Translations under genes and position numbers: made by a program
DNA from: Flavobacterium xinjiangense
GTDB lineage: Bacteria > Bacteroidota > Bacteroidia > Flavobacteriales > Flavobacteriaceae
Assembly: GCF_900142885.1 (NCBI RefSeq)
Contig: NZ_FRCL01000004.1
Span: forward strand, 1-64,000
DNA: 64,000 nt
Direction: 5' to 3'
Notes under the pieces: model-generated
Told to the model about the DNA's origin: nothing
Seen by the model: the letters and a program-made list of their open reading frames with translations, nothing else
Databases searched by the model: none
In this document: one piece after another, positions 19,012 through 27,998 of the stretch
How the letters are laid out: every line of letters begins with the position of its first letter
How positions within the stretch are numbered: the first letter of the stretch is position 1

Positions 19012-19019
19012 CAAAGTTA
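19012..19019 (-). promoter_or_regulatory. -7 promoter box of the SYLF gene
   Basis: The minus strand reads TAACTTTG, a perfect TAnnTTTG match 37 bp before the start codon. The rest of the 18975-19290 spacer is A+T-rich, with no further gene seen. Confidence 0.45.
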
Positions 19020-19291
19020 AGAAAAATTCCTTAATTAACATTTAAACTAATTGAATATCAATACTTTAAATATTTAAAATGTAAATTGATTTTCTCATTA
19101 GCTTACAATACGAAAATAGCGCGATTACTTGATTACGCTGTTACACAATTATTGCTTTTACTTGTATAATTACTTTTCGGGATTGAATCTTTTGTATGCA
19201 ACGATTTTACAATTTTGATACGAAATCATCGAGAGCTCCATAATTTTCTTCGTTATATAGTCCAAAAATATAATTCTGTTATGCTTTTTTC

Positions 19292-19299
19292 TACCTTTG
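19292..19299 (+). promoter_or_regulatory. -7 promoter box that fixes the acetyltransferase start
   Basis: TACCTTTG is a perfect match 29 bp before the ATG at 19329. It lies inside a possible upstream in-frame extension (from 19215), which therefore is unlikely to be translated. Confidence 0.45.
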
Positions 19300-19328
19300 A
19301 AAAACAAAAAAACACAAGACTAGTTCAC

Positions 19329-19838
19329 ATGATTACAAAAGCAACTTCAGAAGACGTTTCTGCATTAAATATATTAATCAATTCAGCGTATCGTGGGGAA
19401 TCTTCCAAGAAAGGATGGACTACGGAAGCCAACTTGTTACAAGGACTGCGAACTACTGAACAAGAACTTGCTGAAACCATCGGTAATACTAATAGTGCAA
19501 TTCTAAAATTTACGGACAAAGAAAATATTATAGGCTGCGTTTTACTAATTAAGAAAGAGCAGCAGTTGTATTTAGGAATGCTAACGGTTTTGCCAGATTT
19601 ACAAAACAGCGGTATCGGAAAAAAATTATTGCAAGAGGCTGAAATTCACGCTGTCGCATTGGGTTTACCTAAAATTGTAATGACGGTAATTTCCGTTCGG
19701 GAGGAATTGATAGCATGGTACAAACGTCATGGTTATACAGATACCGGAGGAAGAGTACCATTTCCGGCAAGTGATGTTCATGTTCCAATCTCAGAACAGC
19801 CTTTGGAATTTATTGTGTTAGAGAAAAAAATAACGTAA
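19329..19838 (+). CDS. GNAT-family N-acetyltransferase
   Basis: This 169-residue enzyme transfers acetyl from acetyl-CoA to an unknown amine. The fold is recognisable from MITKATSEDVSALNILINSAYRGE at the N terminus and LYLGMLTVLPDLQNSGIGKKLL, whose Q/R-x-x-G-x-G/A coenzyme A loop is QNSGIGKK. The C-terminal segment (VREELIAWYKRHGYTDTG) carries the usual tyrosine. I chose the ATG at 19329 because a promoter box lies at 19292-19299 and GNAT domains usually begin at this point. The AHSA1-type gene follows 51 bp later. Confidence 0.85.
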   Translation: MITKATSEDVSALNILINSAYRGESSKKGWTTEANLLQGLRTTEQELAETIGNTNSAILKFTDKENIIGCVLLIKKEQQLYLGMLTVLPDLQNSGIGKKLLQEAEIHAVALGLPKIVMTVISVREELIAWYKRHGYTDTGGRVPFPASDVHVPISEQPLEFIVLEKKIT

Positions 19839-19889
19839 TTTCATTATCCCAAAAATGGTCAACTGGTTATAAACAAATCTTAATTCAAA

Positions 19890-20393
19890 ATGAAAAATAG
19901 CAACAAAACACTAGTAATAAAAGATTTAAAGGAAAAATCAGTTCTGGTTTCCAGAGAATTTAATGCTCCGCTTGAAAAAGTGTGGCGTTCTTACACCGAA
20001 AGTGAATTACTGGAACAATGGTGGGCGCCACAACCTTGGAAAGCCGAAACTAAAACAATGGACTTTTCAGTTGGTGGATATTGGTTGTACGCTATGGTAA
20101 GTCCTGAAAATGAAAAACACTGGGGACGAATGGACTATACTGCAATAAGACCTCACGAAAGCTTTGAAATCAAAGATAGTTTTTGTAATGAAGAAGTAAA
20201 TGTAAACACTTCCCTACCCGTTTCAACTGGATCAATTGTTTTTACTCAAACAAACAATGGTACTTTGGTTGAATTCAAGATGATTTATTCAAGTGAAGAA
20301 GAAATAAAGACCATTATAGAAATGGGCTTTGAGCAAGGTATTATTGCTTGCCTTGAACAATTGGAAAAGTTGTTTCAAGAGAATAAAATCTAG
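19890..20393 (+). CDS. AHSA1/SRPBCC-domain protein
   Basis: The 167-residue protein has the START-like AHSA1 fold. REFNAPLEKVWRSYTESELLEQWW near residue 23 and the KAETKTMDFSVGGYWLYAM strand are typical, as is the C-terminal amphipathic helix (GFEQGIIACLEQLEKLFQEN). Bacterial members bind hydrophobic ligands or act in stress responses, with few firm functions. It is downstream of the acetyltransferase and possibly cotranscribed. Confidence 0.85.
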   Translation: MKNSNKTLVIKDLKEKSVLVSREFNAPLEKVWRSYTESELLEQWWAPQPWKAETKTMDFSVGGYWLYAMVSPENEKHWGRMDYTAIRPHESFEIKDSFCNEEVNVNTSLPVSTGSIVFTQTNNGTLVEFKMIYSSEEEIKTIIEMGFEQGIIACLEQLEKLFQENKI

Positions 20394-20428
20394 CGATAAG
20401 CAAAATTTCTCTTAATCTTCGGCTGCTC

Positions 20429-20546
20429 GCGTAAGGGATTGCGGCGGCATCCCACGCTTTTTAGCGTGGATAGAGCCAAAAGCCCGACCCCAAAGCTGAA
20501 GATTCGTGAATATAAAACGGGATTTTCTGCTTTGGGGTAACGCCCA
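20429..20546 (+). repeat. Structured intergenic element, GGGATTGCGGCGGCATCC type
   Basis: This non-coding block has conserved-looking flanks and two hairpins. The first is CCACGCT/AGCGTGG (20452-20458 with 20463-20469, loop TTTT). The second is ACCCCAAAGC/GCTTTGGGGT (20487-20496 with 20529-20538). The text before the first hairpin (GCGGCATCC) and after it (GATAGAGCCAAAAGCCCGACC) resembles the flanks of the elements at 24557 and 53181. From memory of flavobacterial genomes, such blocks are dispersed between genes; that cannot be verified here. Confidence 0.6.
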
Positions 20547-20581
20547 AATTATAATCGACTATTTTTGAGTTTATATTCTCC

Positions 20582-20977
20582 CTACAAAACCATTTCCTCA
20601 AACAATCGTTGCGTTGTTTGTTCCAAATCATCACAAAATCCCGGATGCGGTCTTGAGGTTTGAATGGCCGAACTTCGAATAGCGGTCAACCAACGGAAAC
20701 GTGACGGAATGTCGAATTGTGCTATCGGTCCACCCGATTTTTCCCCGTGTCCCACTTTCCCAAATGCTTCGAGATTTAGATGCAATTGTTCCAAATCTAA
20801 TTCTCCTAAAAAAGGCAACAGTTTGGCTTCATTAATCGAACAGAGAACTTTTATAAATTTGGCTTTTTTACAAAAAAGAATAATACCCACATTGAGGAAT
20901 TCTTCGCGTTCTACCCTTGGTACAACTCGGATTACGGCATACTCATATAAGTGTTTCTCTTGCATTTTGGGCTTCAT
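20582..20977 (-). CDS. DUF3037 protein
   Basis: This is a 131-residue soluble protein. The opening HLYEYAVIRVVPRVEREEFLNVGIILFC is the DUF3037 hallmark, followed by a helical part and a C-terminal segment ending TTQRLFEEMVL. The family has no known activity. Its start overlaps the end of the HipA-like gene by about 35 bp (or 23 bp if the ATG at 20965 is used), which indicates translational coupling. DUF3037 genes are commonly paired with HipA-like genes, so the two products probably act together. Confidence 0.85.
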   Translation of the reverse strand: MKPKMQEKHLYEYAVIRVVPRVEREEFLNVGIILFCKKAKFIKVLCSINEAKLLPFLGELDLEQLHLNLEAFGKVGHGEKSGGPIAQFDIPSRFRWLTAIRSSAIQTSRPHPGFCDDLEQTTQRLFEEMVL

Positions 20978-21737
20978 TTATAAAAATTTCAGAATGTTTT
21001 AAGCGTATGGATAAAAACTGGAAATAGACGTCCCGAATAGCTTCGGGAGTTTCATTAGAATCTTCCCATTCTAACCATTCCAGCGGAATTAGATTCACAA
21101 TGGATTGCAAAACTTCGTCAGTTAATATTTCTTTGAATATTGCATCGGTTTCTTTTAGCAAAGAAGCCTGAGGCAATAATACGTGGTCTTTTATAAGTGC
21201 AAAAGGACTTTGCGCATGTTTTTCCCAATTGGTCCAAGAATGATGAAAATAAAAACTTGCGCCATGATCAATCAGCCACAATTCCTTATGCCAAATCAGC
21301 ATGTTGGTATTTCTAAAAGTTCGATCTACATTAGTGATAAAAGCATCCAGCCAAACAATTTGTGAGGCTAATTTTGGATCAACCACAGTAACTACCGGAT
21401 CAAAAGTGATTGCTCCCGATAAAAAATGCAAAGCCAAATTAAGTCCCTGACTTCCTTGAAGCAAGTCCTGAATTTCTTCATCGGCTTCTGAGCGGCCGAA
21501 AGCTTCGTCGAGATTGGCATAAACCAATTCAGGCATTTTTAGGTTTAAAACACGGGCGATTTCACCGCCAATTAATTCGGCGATTAAGGCTTTTACACCG
21601 TGTCCGGCACCTTTGAATTTCAATACATATTTAAAATCGTCATCGGCTTCAGCGAGTGCAGGTAAGGAACCGCCTTCCCGCAACGGAGTGATGTATCGAG
21701 TAACATTTACGGTTCTAAGATTGGGTATTTTTTCCAT
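20943..21737 (-). CDS. HipA-like kinase-fold protein
   Basis: The 264-residue protein resembles the C-terminal kinase half of HipA. KYVLKFKGAGHGVKALIAELIGG (residues about 35-57) resembles the ATP-site strand and helix. WLDAFITNVDRTFRNTNML carries the D-x4-N catalytic pattern. LWLIDHGASF supplies a DFG-like metal-binding aspartate. The N-terminal HipA domain and any HipB antitoxin are missing. I chose the ATG at 21737 over an upstream ATG at 21773 because a TAAGTTTG promoter box occupies 21778-21771. DUF3037 overlaps its 3' end. Whether it phosphorylates a tRNA synthetase, as HipA does, is unknown. Confidence 0.8.
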   Translation of the reverse strand: MEKIPNLRTVNVTRYITPLREGGSLPALAEADDDFKYVLKFKGAGHGVKALIAELIGGEIARVLNLKMPELVYANLDEAFGRSEADEEIQDLLQGSQGLNLALHFLSGAITFDPVVTVVDPKLASQIVWLDAFITNVDRTFRNTNMLIWHKELWLIDHGASFYFHHSWTNWEKHAQSPFALIKDHVLLPQASLLKETDAIFKEILTDEVLQSIVNLIPLEWLEWEDSNETPEAIRDVYFQFLSIRLKHSEIFINEAQNARETLI

Positions 21738-21770
21738 AATCAAATTGGATAAAGCTATTTTGCTTGAATA

Positions 21771-21778
21771 CAAACTTA
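21771..21778 (-). promoter_or_regulatory. -7 promoter box of the HipA-like/DUF3037 pair
   Basis: The minus strand reads TAAGTTTG, a perfect TAnnTTTG match 33 bp before the chosen ATG at 21737. Confidence 0.45.
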
Positions 21779-21860
21779 CAAATAAGTAGGATGAATTTAA
21801 TTACAATTTTGTAGAATGATTGTGTACAATTTGTCAGGAATGACAAATGCAAAACAAAAA

Positions 21861-22712
21861 CTAATCCTTATTTTCTAAACTCAAATAGGCTTTCCCAATA
21901 TTCGCAATAACATCAGAAGCAATAAAGGATTGGTAACCGGTTTCCGGCAACGCTATATCTGCAGTTAGACCGTGGAGATAAACGCCAAGAATTGCAGCAT
22001 TTATTGGTTCATAGGATTGAGCCAATAAACTGGTAATCATTCCGGTCAAAACATCTCCGCTTCCTGCTGTGGCCAAAGCAGCATTTCCTGTGGTATTTTC
22101 GTAGATTGTATCACCATCAATAATATGTGTTGGCGCTCCTTTCATGACTATTATAAGTTGGTATTGTTTTGAAAAAGCCATCGCTTTTTCGAATTTTTCA
22201 AGTTCTGAATTCCACTTCCCTATTAGTCGCTCCAATTCTTTGGGATGTGGCGTAATTATGGTTTTGGGTGATAATAAAGAAAGCCATTCTTTGTTTTTGG
22301 ATAAAATATTTAAAACATCAGCATCAATTACCAAAGGTGTTTTATTGCTTTTAAGGAATTCATGAAAGGCTTTTTGGGTGGCTTGTTCCTGCCCTATTCC
22401 TGGCCCAATTCCGATGGCTTGCGGTACAATATCGAAAGTGATATTTGAGATAAATTTTTCTTGAACATCACTCAATACCATCACTTCGGGAATAGAGATT
22501 TGTACAATTTCATAACCGCATTTTGGAATAAAAGCAGTGACTAAACCGCAACCAGTTTTAAGAGCAGCTTTGGACGAAAGGCAAACCGCACCAATTTTAC
22601 CATAGCTTCCGCCAATTAATAAAGCATGACCTTGAATTCCTTTGTGGGTGTGCTTATCAATGGGTTTATAGCGTTTTAGAATTTCTTTTTTGTCAATATA
22701 AATGGGATTCAT
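21861..22712 (-). CDS. nnrD: ADP-dependent NAD(P)H-hydrate dehydratase
   Basis: This 283-residue repair enzyme dehydrates the damaged S-form of NAD(P)H hydrate. It has the ribokinase-like fold, with [20 protein letters not shown] near residue 22, [12 protein letters not shown] near 136 and the signature [17 protein letters not shown] near 220, whose Asp is catalytic. Many bacteria fuse this domain to the epimerase NnrE. Here only the dehydratase domain is present at full single-domain length, so an epimerase must be encoded elsewhere. It is transcribed alone. Confidence 0.92.
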   Translation of the reverse strand: MNPIYIDKKEILKRYKPIDKHTHKGIQGHALLIGGSYGKIGAVCLSSKAALKTGCGLVTAFIPKCGYEIVQISIPEVMVLSDVQEKFISNITFDIVPQAIGIGPGIGQEQATQKAFHEFLKSNKTPLVIDADVLNILSKNKEWLSLLSPKTIITPHPKELERLIGKWNSELEKFEKAMAFSKQYQLIIVMKGAPTHIIDGDTIYENTTGNAALATAGSGDVLTGMITSLLAQSYEPINAAILGVYLHGLTADIALPETGYQSFIASDVIANIGKAYLSLENKD

Positions 22713-22846
22713 CGTAGGATTTGTTTGTCTAAAATTACGAATTATAAACGGAATTTAATGATTCTAATTATACAATTTGGCATTGCATAAAACGGAAGGT
22801 TAAAGCTATTTCGGCTTCAGGATTGGATAAATCTATTGAAACACTT

Positions 22847-22876
22847 TTGTTATTCTTTTAAAAAAGAATACTTTAG
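22847..22876 (+). promoter_or_regulatory. Candidate promoter of the S10 peptidase
   Basis: TTG (22847-22849), a 19-bp spacer and TACTTTAG (22869-22876) match the group's promoter with one mismatch. The start codon is 30 bp downstream. Confidence 0.5.
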
Positions 22877-22906
22877 TGTCTTAGAATTACTACTAAAAAT
22901 AAACCA

Positions 22907-24442
22907 ATGAAAAAAACATTATTTTTATTACTGTTAGCCGGACTTGTAAATACTTCCTATGCCCAAGAATCCGGTACTCCACCTAAAGAAACAAAAGCAG
23001 TAGCAAAAGAGAATAATTCTGCTTCCAATCTTGTTTTCAATCCTGATCAAAATGTTGTTACCGACCATACGACGACCATAAAAGGACAAAGAGTTCCATA
23101 CAAAGCGACCACTGGTACCATGCCGGTTTGGGATGAAGATGGAAAAGCAATTGCAGGATTATTTTATACGTATTATGAACGCTCCGATGTTAAAGATCGC
23201 GCTTCTCGCCCGTTGGTAATTTCTTTTAATGGCGGTCCCGGTTCTGCTTCCGTTTGGATGCAAATTGCTTACACTGGTCCTAGTTTACTAAATATTGATG
23301 ATGAAGGATATCCTTTACAGCCTTACGGAATCAAAGAAAATCCTTATTCTATTTTAGATGTTGCTGATATCGTTTTTGTAAATCCTGTTAACACTGCCTA
23401 TTCCAGAGCAACTAGCAAAGAGATTCCAGCGACTAAATTTTTTGGTGTAAATGCGGATATTAAATACTTGGCCGATTGGATTGGCGGATTTGTAACGCGC
23501 ACGAATCGCTGGGCTTCGCCTAAATATCTTATTGGCGAAAGCTACGGCACAACTCGTGTTTCCGGATTGGCGCTACAATTGCAAAACAATCAATGGATGT
23601 ATCTTAACGGTGTTATATTAGTGTCCCCAACGACATTAGGAATAACTCGTGGCGTGGCTGCAGATGGAGCGCTTAAACTCCCGTATTTTGCAGCTACAGC
23701 ATGGTATCATAAAATGTTACCTCCCGATTTACAGAATAAAGATTTGACAGATATGTTGCCTGAAGTAGAAGATTTTACCATCAACGAACTTCTTCCTTCG
23801 TTAAGCAAAGGCGGTTCACTTGACGAGCAGAAGAGAAAAGAAATAGCTGCAAAAATCGCACGCTATTCTGGTATTTCGCAAAAGGTGGTGATGCAAAATA
23901 ATCTAGACGTTCCTTATAATTATTTCTGGAAAGAATTATTGCGCGATAAAGGTTTTACGGTAGGAAGACTGGACTCCCGTTACAAAGGAATTGATCGTAA
24001 GGATGCAGGAGAAGGTCCTGATTTTAATGCTGAACTAACTTCTTGGTTGCATTCCTTCACACCGGCAATCAACATGTACATTCGCAATGATTTGAATTAC
24101 AAAACCGATTTCAAATACAATATGTTTGGTTCCGTAAGTCCGTGGGATAAATCAAATGATGAAACAGGTGAAAATCTGCGCCAGGCAATGGCACAAAATC
24201 CTTATTTGAATGTTATGGTTCAGTCTGGTTATTATGATGGCGCTTGTGATTATTTTAATTCGAAATATAATTTATGGCAAATGGATCCCAGCGGAAAGCT
24301 AAAAGACAGAATGAGTTGGAAAGGCTATCGAAGCGGACACATGATGTACTTAAGAAAAAAAGATTTAGAAACAGCTAATGAAGATATTAGAACATTTATA
24401 AAAAATTCATTACCAAAAGCAGGAGAATCAGCAAAGTATTAA
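22907..24442 (+). CDS. Secreted serine carboxypeptidase-like peptidase (S10)
   Basis: The 511-residue protein has a signal peptide (MKKTLFLLLLAGLVNTSYAQ). It carries the S10 alpha/beta-hydrolase signatures: oxyanion region SFNGGPGSASVWMQ, nucleophile GESYGTTR, acid YYDGACDYFN and histidine SGHMMY near the C terminus. It probably removes C-terminal residues from peptides in the periplasm. S10 enzymes are better known from eukaryotes, but bacterial secreted forms of this size exist. It has its own promoter and terminator. Confidence 0.9.
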   Translation: MKKTLFLLLLAGLVNTSYAQESGTPPKETKAVAKENNSASNLVFNPDQNVVTDHTTTIKGQRVPYKATTGTMPVWDEDGKAIAGLFYTYYERSDVKDRASRPLVISFNGGPGSASVWMQIAYTGPSLLNIDDEGYPLQPYGIKENPYSILDVADIVFVNPVNTAYSRATSKEIPATKFFGVNADIKYLADWIGGFVTRTNRWASPKYLIGESYGTTRVSGLALQLQNNQWMYLNGVILVSPTTLGITRGVAADGALKLPYFAATAWYHKMLPPDLQNKDLTDMLPEVEDFTINELLPSLSKGGSLDEQKRKEIAAKIARYSGISQKVVMQNNLDVPYNYFWKELLRDKGFTVGRLDSRYKGIDRKDAGEGPDFNAELTSWLHSFTPAINMYIRNDLNYKTDFKYNMFGSVSPWDKSNDETGENLRQAMAQNPYLNVMVQSGYYDGACDYFNSKYNLWQMDPSGKLKDRMSWKGYRSGHMMYLRKKDLETANEDIRTFIKNSLPKAGESAKY

Positions 24443-24460
24443 GACTGTGACTTTTGGCTA

Positions 24461-24500
24461 AAAAAGACAGATCAAACCTATTTTTGATTTGTCTTTTTTT
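24461..24500 (+). terminator. Terminator after the S10 peptidase
   Basis: AAAAAGACAGATCAAA (24461-24476) pairs with TTTGATTTGTCTTTTT (24483-24498), with one G-U pair and a 6-nt loop, and is followed by more T. Confidence 0.85.
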
Positions 24501-24556
24501 GTTTAATGACGCATCGTACTTTTTAAATAAAGAAAAGAATTGAGAAACAAATGCCC

Positions 24557-24644
24557 TAGCCCAGATTAGAATGGAAAGCCCACAGTCAAGCCTTTTTAGG
24601 CGAGACGAGAACTTGAAATGGAAAGCTGGAAATAGCTCCTAAAA
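24557..24644 (+). repeat. Structured intergenic element, AGCCC...TAGCTCCTAAAA type
   Basis: The block reads TAGCCCAGATTAGAATGGAA on its left flank and GAAAGCTGGAAATAGCTCCT then AAAA on its right flank. The variable centre folds as GTC-GCCT-loop-AGGC-GAC. Both flanks align with the minus-strand copy at 53181-53265, while the hairpins differ in sequence. It lies between a terminator and gcvT with no reading frame of its own. Function unknown; either a mobile repeat or a non-coding RNA. Confidence 0.65.
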
Positions 24645-24772
24645 AAAATTATCAGTTTAGGATTCTGTATTATTTCGAAAACGTTTGAAACTTTAAACTT
24701 TGCTTGTCATCGACTTTGTCACTCGAAATAAAAGCAATAAATTAGCGCCATCAAATTTTATACAAAAACACA

Positions 24773-25855
24773 ATGAAAAACACTGCGCTTACGCACATAC
24801 ATGAAAGTTTGGGAGCAAAAATGCTTCCGTTTGCCGGATACAATATGCCTATTTTATATGAAGGGGTGAACGCGGAACATGAAACGGTTAGAAATGCTGT
24901 GGGTGTTTTTGACGTGTCGCACATGGGAGAATTCTTGCTTACGGGTCCAAATGCATTGGCTTTGATTCAGAAAGTGACTTCGAATGATGCTTCGACTTTG
25001 ACAATTGGAAGAGCGCAATATTCTTGTTTGCCAAATAATGACGGCGGAATTGTAGATGATTTGATTGTCTATAAAATGAAAGAAGAGCAGTATTTATTAG
25101 TTGTAAATGCGTCGAATATTGATAAAGATTGGGATTGGATTTCAGCTCATAATGATTTGGGTGTGGAAATGAGAAACCTTTCGGATGATTATTCTTTATT
25201 GGCGATTCAAGGACCAAAAGCGGTTGAAGCGATGCAATCTTTGTCTTCATTAGATTTAGCAGCTATTCCTTATTATCATTTTGAAGTGGGTGATTTTGCC
25301 GGAATTGAAAACGTAATTATTTCAGCTACAGGTTACACCGGTTCTGGAGGTTTTGAGATTTATTGTAAAAACTCGGAAGTAGAACAAATTTGGAATAAAG
25401 TTTTTGAAGCGGGTGCGGCTTTTGGTATTAAACCAATTGGATTGGCGGCTCGTGATACGTTGCGTTTAGAGATGGGTTTCTGTTTGTACGGAAATGACAT
25501 TAATGACACAACCTCTCCTCTTGAAGCTGGTTTGGGTTGGATTACAAAATTCAATAAAGAATTCACCAATTCAGAAAACCTGAAAAAACAAAAAGAAGCC
25601 GGAGTTACTAAAAAATTGGTTGCTTTTGAAATGCAAGAACGTGCGGTGCCAAGACATGATTATGAAATTGTGAATGCTGCCGGAGATGTAATTGGAATTG
25701 TGACTTCAGGAACGATGTCACCGTCTATGAATAAAGGAATTGGTTTAGGTTATGTAACTGTTGAAAACAGTCCGGTTGACAGCGATATTTTCATTAGAAT
25801 CCGTAAAAATGATGTTCCTGCCAAAGTGGTAAAATTGCCTTTTTACAAGAAATAA
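24773..25855 (+). CDS. gcvT: Glycine cleavage system T protein (aminomethyltransferase)
   Basis: The 360-residue enzyme releases ammonia from the aminomethyl group carried by the H protein and makes methylene-tetrahydrofolate. The N terminus ([21 protein letters not shown]) and the folate-binding region [16 protein letters not shown] are diagnostic. The catalytic Asp lies in [24 protein letters not shown] and [19 protein letters not shown] mark the later domains. gcvH and gcvP are not nearby. An S41 protease gene follows by 7 bp, suggesting cotranscription. Confidence 0.96.
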   Translation: MKNTALTHIHESLGAKMLPFAGYNMPILYEGVNAEHETVRNAVGVFDVSHMGEFLLTGPNALALIQKVTSNDASTLTIGRAQYSCLPNNDGGIVDDLIVYKMKEEQYLLVVNASNIDKDWDWISAHNDLGVEMRNLSDDYSLLAIQGPKAVEAMQSLSSLDLAAIPYYHFEVGDFAGIENVIISATGYTGSGGFEIYCKNSEVEQIWNKVFEAGAAFGIKPIGLAARDTLRLEMGFCLYGNDINDTTSPLEAGLGWITKFNKEFTNSENLKKQKEAGVTKKLVAFEMQERAVPRHDYEIVNAAGDVIGIVTSGTMSPSMNKGIGLGYVTVENSPVDSDIFIRIRKNDVPAKVVKLPFYKK

Positions 25856-25862
25856 ATTTTAA

Positions 25863-27893
25863 ATGAAAAGATTTTCACTGGTAATATTCTTGACTACATT
25901 CTCACTATTTGGTCAAAATAGCGCTACCACTTGTGAAAAACTTTCCAAAATAAATGCGTTGATACAACGCGAGCATGTTAATCCAAAACCGGTAGACGAC
26001 AGTTTATCGGTTTTTGTTTTTGACAGTTTTATTGATAAAATGGATCCTTCCAGAAACATTTTTCTGAAATCAGAATACGATATTCTTTCTAAAAAATACC
26101 GATTAAATATTGATGATTTCATCAAAAGCAACGATTGTTCTTTTCTGACTGAAATATCGACTGTTTACAAAAAGGACCTTTTGAGAAATAAAGCTATTTT
26201 AGAAAAAATTAATAGGGAACCAATCGATTATGAATTGAAAGATACGATTCGGTTTTATAAAAAAGCTTTCCCCATTTATTTGTTGGATAACCAAGTGGAA
26301 AAAGTTTGGCGAAAAAAAATCAGATATCAAATTCTGGATGATATTTCGCAAACCAGCAAAAATCTGGATTCCATTAAAGCCAATTTTAGTTCGATAGAAG
26401 CTTTAGCCAAAAACATCGTCATTCAAAATGAACTTTGCAGAATAAACACCATTTTGCAAAATGACACCGATTTCGAAGAAAACCTTTATAATGACTTTTG
26501 CAGTTATTTCGATCCGCATACTTCTTATTTCAGTGATGATTCTAAGTCCAGTTTTGTAGCTTCTTTATCAAAAGAGCATTTATCACTGGGACTAAATGTA
26601 AGTTTAAATGAAAAAAGTGAAATTATTGTAGATGAATTAGATCCTAACGGACCCGCATTTTTAACTGGAAAGATTAAAAAAGGAGATCAAATCATTTCGA
26701 TTTCGAACCAAAAGGAAACTTTATTAGTTACCTGTGCATCGTTAGAGTCTATTTCGAATATGATTTTGTCAGAGGCTAATAAAAACATTGTGCTGACCTT
26801 GAAACGTAAGGCGGGAAAAAACTTTGATGTCCTTGTAGAAAAACAAGTAATAAAGGATGAAGAAAACACGGTTTACAGTTTTATCATTGAAAAAGACATC
26901 AAAATAGGATATATAAAAATTCCAAGTTTTTATGCTGATTTTGAAGATAACAACAGCAAAGGATGTGCTCAGGATGTAGTAAGAGAAATAATCAAATTAC
27001 AAAAAGATAATATCAAAGGATTGGTTATTGATTTGATAGATAATGGCGGCGGATCGATGGAAGAAGCTATAAAACTGGCAGGAATCTTTGTAGACCGTGG
27101 TCCTATTTCCGTTGTTATTGACAAAGATAAAATCCAAACATCAATAGAAGATCCATTTAAAGGAATGTTTTATAAAGATCCAATTGTGATACTTGTAAAT
27201 GGAAATTCAGCTTCAGCGAGTGAATTTTTTGCTGCTACTCTTCAGGATTACAATAGAGCTTTATTGATAGGAAGTACAACTTTGGGAAAAGCAACTATGC
27301 AAACGATTCTTCCATTAGAGGAAAATGATAAGGAGAATTTTGTAAAAGTAACGGTGAATAAATTTTATAGAATTACAGGAAAAAGCCATCAAAGTGTGGG
27401 TATATCTCCTAATGTAATGCTCCCAGAAATTTATGAAACCATCTTCCAAAAAGAAAGCAACTTTCCAACTGCTTTAAAAAATGACAGTATTACTACTTAC
27501 ATTAAATTCAAGCCGTACTTTAAAAATAGTCTGACTGAAAAAATAGTAAAAAATAGCAATGAAAGGATTGCAAACGATTCCTATTTTAATACTATTAAGA
27601 CCTTAAATAAAAGGATAGATAATCTAGTTAATCAAACAAGAACAGCAATACCTGTAAATGTTGATGCCGTTTTTGAAGAACAAAATAATGTCACCAACTT
27701 ATGGGATGATATTACTTTTTTTAATGCAAAAAGTATTGATTTGAATGTTTACAACTCGAATTTAAATAAATATCTTCTTGCCATTCACCCTATGGAAAAA
27801 ACGTACAATCAATTCCAATTAAATGCTTTGAAAACAAATCATTATTTGAAAGAAGCAATTACTATAATTGAAGATTTTAATACATTTAAATAA
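25863..27893 (+). CDS. Tail-specific (C-terminal processing) protease, S41 family
   Basis: The 676-residue protein has a signal peptide (MKRFSLVIFLTTFSLFG) and a long helical N-terminal region. A PDZ domain lies near residues 235-320 (IIVDELDPNGPAFLTGKIKKGDQI). The S41 catalytic domain shows IDNGGGSMEEAIKLAG and NGNSASASEFFAATL, with the nucleophile Ser, followed by LIGSTTLGKATMQ with the catalytic Lys. It resembles Prc/CtpA proteases that cleave proteins from their C termini in the periplasm. It follows gcvT by 7 bp, although no functional link is evident. Confidence 0.9.
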   Translation: MKRFSLVIFLTTFSLFGQNSATTCEKLSKINALIQREHVNPKPVDDSLSVFVFDSFIDKMDPSRNIFLKSEYDILSKKYRLNIDDFIKSNDCSFLTEISTVYKKDLLRNKAILEKINREPIDYELKDTIRFYKKAFPIYLLDNQVEKVWRKKIRYQILDDISQTSKNLDSIKANFSSIEALAKNIVIQNELCRINTILQNDTDFEENLYNDFCSYFDPHTSYFSDDSKSSFVASLSKEHLSLGLNVSLNEKSEIIVDELDPNGPAFLTGKIKKGDQIISISNQKETLLVTCASLESISNMILSEANKNIVLTLKRKAGKNFDVLVEKQVIKDEENTVYSFIIEKDIKIGYIKIPSFYADFEDNNSKGCAQDVVREIIKLQKDNIKGLVIDLIDNGGGSMEEAIKLAGIFVDRGPISVVIDKDKIQTSIEDPFKGMFYKDPIVILVNGNSASASEFFAATLQDYNRALLIGSTTLGKATMQTILPLEENDKENFVKVTVNKFYRITGKSHQSVGISPNVMLPEIYETIFQKESNFPTALKNDSITTYIKFKPYFKNSLTEKIVKNSNERIANDSYFNTIKTLNKRIDNLVNQTRTAIPVNVDAVFEEQNNVTNLWDDITFFNAKSIDLNVYNSNLNKYLLAIHPMEKTYNQFQLNALKTNHYLKEAITIIEDFNTFK

Positions 27894-27945
27894 AAAAATA
27901 ATAGACCAAATCATCTTTAATTGATGAAAAGAATTTAAATTGATT

Positions 27946-27975
27946 TTGGTAAAATAACTAATAGCTGTATTTTTG
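27946..27975 (+). promoter_or_regulatory. Promoter of yebC
   Basis: TTG (27946-27948), 19 bp, TATTTTTG (27968-27975) is a complete match to the Bacteroidota promoter. Transcription should begin near 27982, about 17 nt before the start codon. Confidence 0.65.
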
Positions 27976-27998
27976 CAGCTCAAAATAAAAAATTAGCA

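Noticed and set aside
19215..19328. N-terminal extension of the acetyltransferase
   Set aside because: It contains a perfect -7 promoter box and does not resemble the GNAT fold, whereas the domain starts at the ATG at 19329.
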